From assembly GCA_002929135.1 (NCBI GenBank), contig PESC01000028.1, forward strand, positions 1 to 42,416: 42,416 nucleotides of DNA. Direction: 5' to 3'. The position numbers and the translations under genes are program-made. A model generated the notes under the pieces. That model worked only from the letters and a program-made list of their open reading frames with translations. It did no database searches and was not told the origin of the DNA. How positions within the stretch are numbered: the stretch's first letter is position 1; each line of letters starts with the position of its first letter. The DNA comes from Methylomonas sp. (lineage in GTDB: Bacteria; Pseudomonadota; Gammaproteobacteria; Methylococcales; Methylomonadaceae). Positions 1-7,312 of this stretch are shown here, in pieces.

Positions 1-485
1 GCTGATTTGCCGGTTTTAGCTACTTTGCCAGTTTTAGCTACTTTGCCAGTTTTGGACGCTTTATGGGCTTTTTTGCTGTTTTTCTTACTAGCCTTGGTCT
101 TGGTGGCCACTTTGCCCGAGTTTTTTTTGTTGCCTGATGGGGTTGCGAAATGGCTGGCAGGCGGTTTTACCGATGTGTCGGCGGCATTTTCAGAGTCGGG
201 CAGGAAGGATGGTGTGGTTTTTACGGCGGTTTTATCGTCTTCGATCTGTTCGACATCAGTGACTACTTGGTCGCAATCCGGCAAGCGTTCGCCGTCCGGC
301 GGGCAGATCACGCGATAAATGATTTTGCGCTCGGCGTTTTCTTCGGCCATTTCGCTGTCGGGCACGGCCACTTCGGTGTCGTCGGACAGCTGGAGCAGCA
401 CGTCGGCATGGGCCGGTGACAGACTGAGCAGGGCAAACAGGATGGCCGCCGTCGGCAGCAGGGCTGGAATGCAACGATGACTCAT
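1..485 (-). CDS. Exported protein with lysine-rich repeat tail (3' end outside window)
   Basis: This open frame starts at an ATG (485-483) that overlaps the mazG stop in an ATGA arrangement and runs off the left edge without a stop, so its C-terminus is missing. Residues 1 to about 28 form a signal peptide (hydrophobic ILFALLSLSPAHA, then ADVLL). The middle is acidic and has two cysteines in an IYRVICPPDGERLPDCDQ stretch. From about residue 115 it becomes rich in Lys, Ala, Ser and Thr, with near-perfect repeats of KTGKVA near the edge, reminiscent of histone-H1-like or AlgP-like tails. I do not recognise the family. Because it is exported, the basic tail could bind cell-wall polymers or nucleic acid outside the cytoplasm, but that is only a guess. 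It is last in the gcvH-dgkA-pfkB-mazG run. Confidence 0.75.
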   Translation of the reverse strand, partial: MSHRCIPALLPTAAILFALLSLSPAHADVLLQLSDDTEVAVPDSEMAEENAERKIIYRVICPPDGERLPDCDQVVTDVEQIEDDKTAVKTTPSFLPDSENAADTSVKPPASHFATPSGNKKNSGKVATKTKASKKNSKKAHKASKTGKVAKTGKVAKTGKS

Positions 486-1291
486 GATGCGGTTTTTTGC
501 AGGTTTTTGGCTTCGTTCCACAGCGCATCGAGTTCATTCAACTCGCAGTCACGCAGGCCTCGTCCGCTGGCGGCAACCCGTTTTTCGATGTGATGGAAGC
601 GACGGCTGAATTTTTTTGTGGCGTCTTTCAGGGCGATTTCAGGGTTGACCTTGAGGTGGCGGGCCAGATTGACTGCCACCAGCAGCAAGTCGCCAACTTC
701 TTCATGAACATGAGCCTGGTTGCCGGATTGCCAGGCGTCGTGCACTTCATGCAGCTCTTCCCGCACCTTGTCGAATACGGGATCGACATCCGGCCAGTCG
801 AAGCCGTGGCTGGCGGCAAGATTCTGGATTTTTTCGCATTGCAGCAAAGCGGGCAGGCTGATGGCAACACCGTCGAGCACACTGGCCGTTGCCGCATCGT
901 GGCCTTTTTTCAGGCGTTTTTCCTCGAATTTTGCTGCATCCCAGGCGGCTTGCCGCTGCTCGTCGGTATCGAAGCGGGCGTCGGCGAAGATGTGGGGATG
1001 GCGGCGGATCAGTTTGTCGGCTATGGCGCTGGCAACCGATTCGAAATCGAACAGGCCGCGCTCTTCGGCAATGCGGGAATGGAACACCACTTGCAACAGC
1101 AGGTCGCCGAGTTCGCCGCGCAGGTCGTCGAAGTCGTTGCGTTCGATGGCATCGGCAACTTCATAGGCTTCTTCGAGGGTGTAGGGTATCAGGCTGTGAA
1201 AATCCTGCCTGAGATCCCAGGCGCAACCCGTTGCCGGGTCGCGCAATCGATTCATCAGTGTCAGTAATGTCTGGGTGTTGCTCAGGTTCAA
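482..1291 (-). CDS. mazG: Nucleoside triphosphate pyrophosphohydrolase MazG
   Basis: MazG hydrolyses nucleoside triphosphates to monophosphate and pyrophosphate, acting as a house-cleaning enzyme and, in E. coli, modulating ppGpp. The protein (269 aa) has the typical tandem layout. The N-terminal domain has LRDPATGCAWDLRQ and PYTLEEAYEVADAI followed by RGELGDLLLQVVFH; the C-terminal domain has KVREELHEVHDAW and EEVGDLLLVAVNLARH. The acidic EExxE...ExxD metal ligands are visible in both. I chose the TTG at 1291 because it gives MNLSNTQTLLTLMNRLRDP, which matches the usual family N-terminus, and because it overlaps the preceding stop by 4 nt. The alternative ATG at 1255 would remove the first helix. 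The gene is coupled to the upstream kinase and the downstream exported protein. Confidence 0.93.
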   Translation of the reverse strand: MNLSNTQTLLTLMNRLRDPATGCAWDLRQDFHSLIPYTLEEAYEVADAIERNDFDDLRGELGDLLLQVVFHSRIAEERGLFDFESVASAIADKLIRRHPHIFADARFDTDEQRQAAWDAAKFEEKRLKKGHDAATASVLDGVAISLPALLQCEKIQNLAASHGFDWPDVDPVFDKVREELHEVHDAWQSGNQAHVHEEVGDLLLVAVNLARHLKVNPEIALKDATKKFSRRFHHIEKRVAASGRGLRDCELNELDALWNEAKNLQKTAS

Positions 1292-2220
1292 AATGTCGAT
1301 CCGAAGGTGTCGAGGTAGCGTTGCTTGAACTCGGCCATGGAGAATGTGTGGTTTTGTGTGCCGTGATGTTCGATCTTGATGGCACCCAGCAGCGAGGCGA
1401 TACGACCTGTGACCTGCCAGTCGTAATCGTTTATCAGGCCGTACAACAACCCTGCGCGATAGGCATCGCCACAACCGGTTGGGTCGGCGATAGCCTTGAC
1501 CGGTGCGGGCGGAATGTCGATACATTCGCCTTGCGTGTAGATTCTGGAACCCTGGGCACCCAGAGTGATGACGAGTACATCGACCTTGTCGGCGATCTGT
1601 TCCAGTGTCAGGCCGGTGCGCTGTTGCATCAGTTCGGCCTCGTAATCGTTGAGAGTGGCGTAATTGGCCAATTCAAGAAATTGCAGCAATTCGGCACCGT
1701 CGAACATGGGCATGCCCTGGCCGGGGTCGAAGATGAACGGAATACCCAGCTCGGCGAGCTGTTCGGCATGTTGCTGCATGCCCTGCTTGCCGTCGGGCGA
1801 GACGATGCCAATGCAGATGTCGGATGCCAGCGGCACGTCGTTGAGATGGGAAAAACTCATCGCACCGGGGTGAAAGGCGGTGATCTGGTTGTCGTCTTCG
1901 TCGGTAGTGATGTAGGCCTGGCCGGTGTAGTGATCGTCCATAACCTTGATGTAGCGCGTGTTGATACCGCACTTGCTCAGCCATTGGGCATAGGGTTCAA
2001 AATCGTGGCCTACCGTTGCCATGATGAGCGGCTCTTCCTGCAACAGCTTGAGATTGTAAGCGATGTTACCGGCGCAACCCCCGTATTCGCGGCGCATGGC
2101 GGGCACCAGAAAGGACACATTCAGCATGTGTACCTTGTCGGCCAGGATGTGATGTTTGAATTTGTCGTGAAACACCATGATGGTGTCGTAGGCCATGGAG
2201 CCACAGATCAAGGCAGTCAT
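1288..2220 (-). CDS. PfkB-family carbohydrate/nucleoside kinase
   Basis: A 310-aa ribokinase-fold kinase that should phosphorylate a sugar or nucleoside with ATP in the cytoplasm. Visible signatures are the glycine-rich GGCAGNIAYNL at about residue 46 and the C-terminal PfkB signature DPTGCGDAYRAGLLYGL at about residue 248, holding the catalytic Asp and anion hole (GCGD replaces the common GAGD). Sequence style is closest to the adenosine-kinase-like members, but substrate cannot be read reliably from sequence. Its stop overlaps the proposed mazG TTG start by 4 nt, and 34 nt separate it from dgkA upstream, so it lies in the same operon. Confidence 0.88.
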   Translation of the reverse strand: MTALICGSMAYDTIMVFHDKFKHHILADKVHMLNVSFLVPAMRREYGGCAGNIAYNLKLLQEEPLIMATVGHDFEPYAQWLSKCGINTRYIKVMDDHYTGQAYITTDEDDNQITAFHPGAMSFSHLNDVPLASDICIGIVSPDGKQGMQQHAEQLAELGIPFIFDPGQGMPMFDGAELLQFLELANYATLNDYEAELMQQRTGLTLEQIADKVDVLVITLGAQGSRIYTQGECIDIPPAPVKAIADPTGCGDAYRAGLLYGLINDYDWQVTGRIASLLGAIKIEHHGTQNHTFSMAEFKQRYLDTFGSTF

Positions 2221-2254
2221 TGGATTCCTTACAAAGTGATGTCGTTTTACGGGC

Positions 2255-2614
2255 TTACAGTAAAATCAGCGCCCAGGTTGCCGCCGCCCAGGCCAGCGAC
2301 AGCATGACCGCTGCCGAGCCGATGTCTTTGGCGCGTCCGGACAATTCGTGATGTTCGAAGCCGACCCGGTCGACCACGGCCTCGACCGCAGAATTGAGCA
2401 ATTCTACCAGCAGCACCAGTACCACGCTGCCTATCAACAGGACTTTTTCGATGCTGGTTTGCCCCAGCCACAAGGCCAGCGGCGTACTGACGACGAACAA
2501 TGCCACTTCCTGACGGAAGGCTTCCTCGTGTTGCCAGGTGGCTTTGAAACCGGCTGCCGAAAAAAAGCAGGCGTTGATTAGCCGTTTGATTCCTTTCGCG
2601 TTTTGATTGGCCAT
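2255..2614 (-). CDS. dgkA: Diacylglycerol kinase (prokaryotic DgkA type)
   Basis: A small integral inner-membrane kinase (119 aa) that phosphorylates diacylglycerol to phosphatidic acid, recycling lipid released during periplasmic glucan or envelope synthesis. The family signature is clear: an N-terminal amphipathic part (KRLINACFFSAAGFKATWQHEEAFRQE), then three hydrophobic segments, with the conserved catalytic region VELLNSAVEAVVDRVG followed by HELSGRAKDIGSAAV. Length is normal for the family. It begins 8 nt after the gcvH stop, so it is translated from the same message. Confidence 0.95.
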   Translation of the reverse strand: MANQNAKGIKRLINACFFSAAGFKATWQHEEAFRQEVALFVVSTPLALWLGQTSIEKVLLIGSVVLVLLVELLNSAVEAVVDRVGFEHHELSGRAKDIGSAAVMLSLAWAAATWALILL

Positions 2615-2622
2615 GGTATTCG

Positions 2623-3006
2623 TTATGCCTCGATCATTCGGGTGTAGCCGTCGGCGTCCATCAGTTGCGCCAGTTCGGTGGTGTCGTCGGCCTTGATGGC
2701 GAACAGCCAGGCGTTGAAAGCATCGTCATTGACGTTTTCCAGCGCATCCCGCACAGCGTCATTGACGGCGACGATGGTGCCGGATACCGGTGCATGCAGA
2801 TCGGAAGCGGTTTTGACCGATTCGATCACCGCAAGCTGTTCTTTGGCGACAACCCGGCGACCGACATCCGGCAGGCCGATAAAAACGATGTCGCCCAGCT
2901 CGGATTGAGCGAAATCGGTGATGCCGACATAAACGACATCATCGGCCTTGAGCGCCGCCCATTCGTGGGTTTCGGCGTATTTCAGTTCGTTGGGCATGGA
3001 GTTCAT
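2623..3006 (-). CDS. gcvH: Glycine cleavage system H protein
   Basis: GcvH is the lipoyl-carrying shuttle of the glycine cleavage complex, moving the aminomethyl group between the P, T and L proteins. The 127-aa protein has the diagnostic lipoylation context VIESVKTASDL with Lys65 as attachment site, preceded by THEW and GDIVFIGLPDVG. It stands apart from gcvT and gcvP, which are not in the window. Besides the ATG at 3006 there is an in-frame ATG three codons later (MPNELKYAETHEW) that matches typical starts equally well; neither has a convincing Shine-Dalgarno sequence. No glycine riboswitch is visible upstream. It is first in an apparent operon with dgkA, the PfkB kinase and mazG. Confidence 0.95.
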   Translation of the reverse strand: MNSMPNELKYAETHEWAALKADDVVYVGITDFAQSELGDIVFIGLPDVGRRVVAKEQLAVIESVKTASDLHAPVSGTIVAVNDAVRDALENVNDDAFNAWLFAIKADDTTELAQLMDADGYTRMIEA

Positions 3007-3162
3007 AATGGACAGCTAACTGTTTGCAAGGGATGGCAGAAGGGTTGAAGAGAACGCATCACCCCGGCTGATGCGGAACGCTTTGGTGTCAGGATGCCGA
3101 TTGGCAGCAATGTTCAAGGCGATACCGCGCGAAAGAATAACCGGCTCATTTTTTTACACAAC

Positions 3163-3188
3163 AAAAAAAATGCATCACAGCGGATGCA
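3163..3188 (-). terminator. Rho-independent terminator of the glycosyltransferase gene
   Basis: On the minus strand a 6-bp stem (TGCATC, 3188-3183, pairing with GATGCA, 3176-3171) is followed immediately by eight T residues (3170-3163). It lies about 140 nt beyond the stop of the minus-strand glycosyltransferase gene, so it would end that transcript before gcvH. Confidence 0.6.
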
Positions 3189-3206
3189 CTTGCGTCATGG
3201 CGTTTG

Positions 3207-3284
3207 GGACAAGTGAGGAATTCACTGTCCCCAGGAGGCTGTCCGGTAATAGAAAACATATTGCGGAAAAACCCATTCGGACAG
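3207..3284. repeat. Pair of inverted repeats, possible mobile-element remnant
   Basis: Two neighbouring palindromes occur here. The first is GGGACAAGTGA/TCACTGTCCC with one unpaired base and a 5-nt loop (3207-3231). The second is CTGTCCG (3239-3245) and CGGACAG (3278-3284) enclosing 32 nt. No reading frame for a transposase is present. They could be a decayed insertion-sequence end or REP-type repeat. The call rests only on the inverted symmetry. Confidence 0.35.
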
Positions 3285-3328
3285 ACTTTTAGTCCAACAT
3301 CAACCTAGCAGGGGCAACGAGTGCCGGC

Positions 3329-4375
3329 TTATTCCTGCCTGACCTGCAACACGTTCACCGTTTCCCAAATCCGCTCGACGAAGTCGCGGTCGATGTCGGG
3401 CTGGCCGTCCACCAACCATTGCACCAGCTCCTTGGCGACATTAGGGTAGGTGACGCGCACGGCGTGCGGGTCATGCAGCCAATCCTCGATCACCGCCGGA
3501 TCAATATCGAACATCGAACGGCCATAACCCAGTTGTTCCAGCGCGGCCGCATTGGAAATCTGCTCCATTTGCGCATGCAGAGGCTTGACCAGAATTTTCT
3601 TGCCCAGCTGCAAGGCTTCGCTGGCCAATTCAAAACCCGCGTTGCTGATGATGCCGGCACAATCGTACAAGTCGCGTTGAAAACCGTCGCGCGATAACGG
3701 CTTGCAAACGATGTGCGGATACTTCGATGCCACCACATTCGGGCTGTAGACGTGAAACTCGAAGCTCTCGAACGGACACAGGTGGCGAATCACCGTTTCG
3801 GTATTTTCAAACGGCAGATAGACCATGATCTTGCGATGGTCGATCACCTCGGGATAGGGAGGGGTTTCGATGATGGGCGGCAGGATGGGCTGGCCGAAAT
3901 GATGCCAGTGCAAGCCGACGCCACGATTGGCCGGGGCAAACCATTTCATGACCTGATCGGCCAGAGGATCGGAGCCTTTGCGTGGAATGTCGTGCTTGAA
4001 TGCGTATTGATGGCCTATGCCGATGACAGGCTTGTTCTGCCGACGCGCCGCCCAGGCCGTAACCGGTTCGAAATCGGTAATCACCAGATCGAAACCGCTG
4101 AGGTCAATCTCGCGCACATCCAGCATGAATCGCAGCGGCCCGGCTTTCATTGCCGTGCCCAGATAAGACACCTGGCCGTTTCGGGTATCGAAGGTCAAGC
4201 CCTGGCAAAGTCGATAGCCGTTAAAGATGTCCATATCGAAATACTGTTCGGCCGGGCGACCGGAAAACAGAAACTGGACCTCGAAGCCTGCCGCATACAG
4301 CTCTTTCGCCATGACACGGGCGCGGGTGATGTGGCCATTGCCGGTGCCCTGGACACCGTAGAAAATTTTTTTCAT
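3329..4375 (-). CDS. MurG-like glycosyltransferase of the MJ1255/VC2487 family
   Basis: A 348-aa GT-B-fold protein resembling UDP-sugar transferases. The N-terminus MKKIFYGVQGTGNGHITRARVMAKEL carries the Gly-rich donor/acceptor loop seen in MurG-type enzymes, including the GHxxR element. The C-terminal half has GIISNAGFELASEALQLGKKILVKPL, the NAGF...E nucleotide-sugar motif of this superfamily, with Gln and Pro contacts nearby (PLHAQMEQISNA). It has no signal peptide or transmembrane segment and is probably cytoplasmic or peripheral at the inner membrane. Its sugar substrate is unknown. It is transcribed alone, divergently from nrdR, and a terminator follows at 3163-3188. Confidence 0.8.
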   Translation of the reverse strand: MKKIFYGVQGTGNGHITRARVMAKELYAAGFEVQFLFSGRPAEQYFDMDIFNGYRLCQGLTFDTRNGQVSYLGTAMKAGPLRFMLDVREIDLSGFDLVITDFEPVTAWAARRQNKPVIGIGHQYAFKHDIPRKGSDPLADQVMKWFAPANRGVGLHWHHFGQPILPPIIETPPYPEVIDHRKIMVYLPFENTETVIRHLCPFESFEFHVYSPNVVASKYPHIVCKPLSRDGFQRDLYDCAGIISNAGFELASEALQLGKKILVKPLHAQMEQISNAAALEQLGYGRSMFDIDPAVIEDWLHDPHAVRVTYPNVAKELVQWLVDGQPDIDRDFVERIWETVNVLQVRQE

Positions 4376-4660
4376 GACGATTAATTTGCCGGTAGTCTAT
4401 TTCGCGCGGCAGTATCGAAAGCCAACGTGACAGCGTCATGACAAACGGATGACGGTTATGTGACTGATGGTTAATCCCCCATCAATTTCGCCTGCAAGCC
4501 GCCAAGGCCAGACCCGGAGACTGTTGATTGCACATCCAATACGCCGAGCGGTCATAACAGAAACCAACACAAGCCAATACACAAGCGTCGTGCAGCCGAC
4601 TGGGCTTCTGTAATAAAATGTCGCCCTTTGACGAAACGTCAGGCATACCCCCCATTCGAT

Positions 4661-5113
4661 ATGCGTTGTCCTTTCTGCTCTGCCCAAGATACCCGGGTAC
4701 TCGATACCCGGCTGGCCGATGACGGCGATCAGGTCAAGCGGCGGCGTGAGTGTCTGTCGTGCAAGGAGCGCTTCACCACATTCGAAATCGTCGAACTGGC
4801 CTTGCCGCGCATCATCAAGCGCAACGGCGCTCGGGTAGCCTTCGATGAAAGCAAATTGCGTTCTGGTATGCAGCGGGCACTGGAAAAACGCCCGGTTGAG
4901 GTCGATGCCGTCGAAGCCGCGATCAATCGCATCAAGAAAACCCTGGCTGGCAAAGGTGAACGCGAAGTTCATGCCCATGAGGTGGGCGAGATGGTCATGA
5001 AGGAGCTCAGCGCCCTCGATCATGTGGCTTACGTGCGCTTCGCATCGGTGTATCGCAGCTTCGAGGATGTCAGCGAATTCACCGCGATGATCGAAAACCT
5101 GCCAAAAAAATGA
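4661..5113 (+). CDS. nrdR: Transcriptional repressor NrdR
   Basis: NrdR is a zinc-ribbon/ATP-cone repressor of ribonucleotide reductase genes that senses ATP/dATP. The zinc ribbon is intact: [17 protein letters not shown] and [15 protein letters not shown] give four Cys ligands. An ATP-cone ([26 protein letters not shown]) follows at about residues 47-135. I chose the ATG at 4661 because every NrdR begins with M+CPxC; a longer frame opening at 4628 would add 11 unsupported residues. The length of 150 aa is typical. The stop overlaps the ribD start (ATGATGA), an arrangement common in gammaproteobacteria, where nrdR leads the riboflavin operon. Confidence 0.97.
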   Translation: MRCPFCSAQDTRVLDTRLADDGDQVKRRRECLSCKERFTTFEIVELALPRIIKRNGARVAFDESKLRSGMQRALEKRPVEVDAVEAAINRIKKTLAGKGEREVHAHEVGEMVMKELSALDHVAYVRFASVYRSFEDVSEFTAMIENLPKK

Positions 5114-6228
5114 TGATCGATCACGACAGCGTCTTCATGGCGCGCGCCCTGCAACTGGCCCGCCAGGGGCTTTACACCACAGCCCCCAATCCGCGCGTCG
5201 GTTGTGTGCTGGTCAAGGATGGCGACACCATCGCTGAAGGCTGGCACCGCTGGGCCGGGCAGGCGCATGCTGAAATCGACGCCCTGTCCCGGCTTGATCG
5301 TATCGAGGATGCACGCGGCGCAACGGTTTATGTCACGCTGGAACCGTGCAGTCATCAGGGTCGTACCGCCCCGTGTTGCGATGCCTTGATTGCCGCCGGG
5401 GTGACGCGAGTTGTCGTCGCCATGCAAGACCCCAATCCACTGGTGGTCGGCAAGGGTTTGAAGCGTTTGCAGGCAGCCGGTATCGAAGTGGTGTGCGGCG
5501 TGTTGGAAGCAGAATCCCGCCGCCTCAATCGCGGCTTCATCAGCCGCATGGTCAGGCATAAACCTTTCGTGTGCAGCAAGCTGGCGATGAGTCTGGATGG
5601 CCGCACCGCATTGGCTTCGGGTGAAAGCCGCTGGATCACCTCGCCGCAAGCGCGCACCGACGTACAGCAGGGCAGGGCGGAGAGCGACGCCATTCTGACC
5701 GGCATAGACACCGTGTTGGCCGACGATCCGTCGTTGAATGTCCGCATCGAATCCGAGGTCAAACAGCCTGTTCGCATCGTGCTGGATTCGAATCTGCGTA
5801 TGCCGCCCCAAGCCAGAATGCTGACCTTACCCGGCGAAACCTGGGTAGTGACCGCTTGCTATGATAAAACGCAATGGCAACCCCTGCTCGATGCAGGCTG
5901 TCATATCGAATACATCGAACCGCATCAGGGCCGGGTCGACTTGGCCAAGGTTATGCGTTTACTGGCCGACCGGCAAATCAACAATGTCTGGGTCGAAGCC
6001 GGTGCCCGCCTCAATGGTGCCTTGCTGGCTGCCGATCAGGTCGATGAATGGCGGATTTACCTCGCGCCGTGCGTGCTGGGCGATCAGGCTCTGGGCGCGT
6101 TCGCGTTACCGGCGTTGCAATCGATGGCGCAGTGCAAGCGCCTGCGATTCACCGATGTCAGGCACCTTGGCCCGGATTTGCGTTTGACCTTGACCATGGC
6201 CGAGTCCGGCAGCGATGCGAGCGGGTGA
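5110..6228 (+). CDS. ribD: Bifunctional riboflavin deaminase/reductase RibD
   Basis: RibD performs the second and third steps of riboflavin synthesis: deamination of the pyrimidine ring, then NADPH-dependent reduction of the ribosyl side chain. In this 372-aa protein the N-terminal deaminase shows HAE (His53, Glu55) and [11 protein letters not shown] (zinc ligands Cys80 and Cys89). The reductase domain begins around residue 150 ([49 protein letters not shown]). Both domains look complete. The start overlaps the nrdR stop, and a second ATG directly follows at 5113. Confidence 0.97.
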   Translation: MMIDHDSVFMARALQLARQGLYTTAPNPRVGCVLVKDGDTIAEGWHRWAGQAHAEIDALSRLDRIEDARGATVYVTLEPCSHQGRTAPCCDALIAAGVTRVVVAMQDPNPLVVGKGLKRLQAAGIEVVCGVLEAESRRLNRGFISRMVRHKPFVCSKLAMSLDGRTALASGESRWITSPQARTDVQQGRAESDAILTGIDTVLADDPSLNVRIESEVKQPVRIVLDSNLRMPPQARMLTLPGETWVVTACYDKTQWQPLLDAGCHIEYIEPHQGRVDLAKVMRLLADRQINNVWVEAGARLNGALLAADQVDEWRIYLAPCVLGDQALGAFALPALQSMAQCKRLRFTDVRHLGPDLRLTLTMAESGSDASG

Positions 6229-6238
6229 AACAATCATC

Positions 6239-6625
6239 ATGAAAGCCACCCTGAATCGGCTGACGGGTTCCCACGATCTTTGTGGGAACCCGTACCGAAC
6301 GAGCACGCAACCCGAGGCTTCGAGTCCGATTTGCCTTCCCGCGCGGAAGCGTGGCAACGAGAACAAAATCACACGCCATGCGCTGATGGCTTTAGCCCTT
6401 GTCACCACCGGCGCGATAGCCGAAGACCAGCGTCCGCCGCGTTGCATCCGTATCGATGGCGAAAAATGGCTGGAATACGGCGAAGTCGATATTTACGACA
6501 AACACGATGGCATGGTGCACAGCAAGACGGTTTACCGCCGACATGACGACTGCAAAACCAACACAAAACCCGAGGTCGATGCGCCGCCGGAACATCCGCA
6601 ATCGTCCGAATCAGCGCCGCGCTGA
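6239..6625 (+). CDS. Small secreted protein of unknown function with REP-disrupted leader
   Basis: A 128-aa frame between ribD and ribE. Its mature part (EDQRPPRCIRIDGEKWLEYGEVDIYDKHDG...) has two cysteines and a charged, disordered tail; I know no family. A signal-peptide core, ITRHALMALALVTTGAIA, lies unusually deep at residues 44-61. The preceding codons (about 9-41) are translated from a REP-like palindrome (6263-6362). I infer the element inserted in frame between the original start and the leader core. Starts at 6239, or at ATG 6386, which leaves a leader without basic residues, are both possible. Whether the product is still exported is uncertain. It lies inside the riboflavin operon, 24 nt before ribE. 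Confidence 0.55.
   Translation: MKATLNRLTGSHDLCGNPYRTSTQPEASSPICLPARKRGNENKITRHALMALALVTTGAIAEDQRPPRCIRIDGEKWLEYGEVDIYDKHDGMVHSKTVYRRHDDCKTNTKPEVDAPPEHPQSSESAPR
6263..6362. repeat. REP-like palindromic element
   Basis: ACGGGTTCCCAC (6263-6274) pairs perfectly with GTGGGAACCCGT (6282-6293) around a 7-nt loop. A second, degraded hairpin follows (TTCCCGCGCGGAAGCGTGGCAACGA region, about 6337-6361). GTTCCCACGC...GCGTGGGAAC-type pairs are a common repetitive extragenic family. Unusually, this copy lies inside a reading frame. Confidence 0.6.
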
Positions 6626-6649
6626 CCCACCCATCCTCCTGGAGTATCC

Positions 6650-7312
6650 ATGTTTACAGGCATCATTCTGGCTGTCGGCACCATTTCCGCCGTTCAGTCC
6701 CAAGGCGGCGACTGCCGGTTGACAATACAAACCGGCAAGCTGGCGCTGAACGACTGCGCACTGGGCGACAGCATTGCGGTGAACGGCGTGTGCCTGACTG
6801 CCGTCGAGTTGAGCAACCACCATTTCTGCGCCGATGTCTCCAACGAAACCCTGTCCCGAACCACGCTGAAGCAAGCGCGACCCGGAACGCCGGTGAATCT
6901 GGAATTGGCCTTGACACCGGCCAGCCGCTTAGGTGGGCACATCGTCAGCGGCCATGTCGACGGCCTGGGCCAGGTGGTCGACAAAAAGCCCGATGGCCGC
7001 TCCGTGCGCTTCACATTCAAGGCGCCGGAACATCTGGCCAAGTACATCGCCGAGAAAGGCTCGATCTGCATCGATGGCATCAGCCTGACCGTCAACCAGG
7101 TCGATGGGGTGTTTTTCGGCGTCAACATCGTGCCGCATACCTTGCGCGAAACCACACTGGGCGCGACCGACGCCGGTGCGTCCGTCAATCTGGAAGTGGA
7201 TTTGCTCGCCCGTTACATCGAGCGCCTGATGCTGGGTAACAAAGCTGCCTGCACCGCCAGCGGCGGCATTACCGAAGCCTTGCTCAAACAGTCCGGATTT
7301 CTGCATGAATAG
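6650..7312 (+). CDS. ribE: Riboflavin synthase, alpha subunit
   Basis: RibE (ribC in some species) dismutates two 6,7-dimethyl-8-ribityllumazine molecules to riboflavin. The 220-aa protein shows the diagnostic MFTGI start and two homologous lumazine-binding barrels. The first carries VNGVCLTAVELSNHHFCADVSNETLSRTTL; GGHIVSGHVDG opens the second, which contains IDGISLTVNQV and VNIVPHTLRETTL. An AGGAG-type Shine-Dalgarno sequence (CTGGAGTATCC) precedes the ATG. The stop overlaps the ribBA start by 8 nt. Confidence 0.97.
   Translation: MFTGIILAVGTISAVQSQGGDCRLTIQTGKLALNDCALGDSIAVNGVCLTAVELSNHHFCADVSNETLSRTTLKQARPGTPVNLELALTPASRLGGHIVSGHVDGLGQVVDKKPDGRSVRFTFKAPEHLAKYIAEKGSICIDGISLTVNQVDGVFFGVNIVPHTLRETTLGATDAGASVNLEVDLLARYIERLMLGNKAACTASGGITEALLKQSGFLHE

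Larger units (their letters stand above)
3007..3328. other. Gene-free stretch with several hairpins
   Basis: This 322-bp gap between gcvH and the glycosyltransferase gene holds no convincing gene. It contains a 7-bp stem at 3055-3075, a minus-strand terminator at 3163-3188, a long imperfect hairpin at 3207-3231 (GGGACAAGTGA pairing with TCACTGTCCC) and a CTGTCCG...CGGACAG inverted repeat at 3239-3284. The density of palindromes suggests remnants of a mobile or REP-like sequence rather than a promoter region alone. The gcvH promoter must lie in its left part but I cannot place it with confidence. Confidence 0.5.

Noticed and set aside
1231-2307. Long plus-strand frame opposite the PfkB kinase gene
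   Set aside because: It is a shadow of the minus-strand kinase and mazG codons; it has no domain signature, while the minus strand reads a complete PfkB protein.
3007-3120. Glycine riboswitch upstream of gcvH
   Set aside because: The expected conserved aptamer core was looked for on both strands and not found.
4436-5023. Minus-strand frame opposite nrdR
   Set aside because: It lies mostly antisense to the clear NrdR protein and has no family features.
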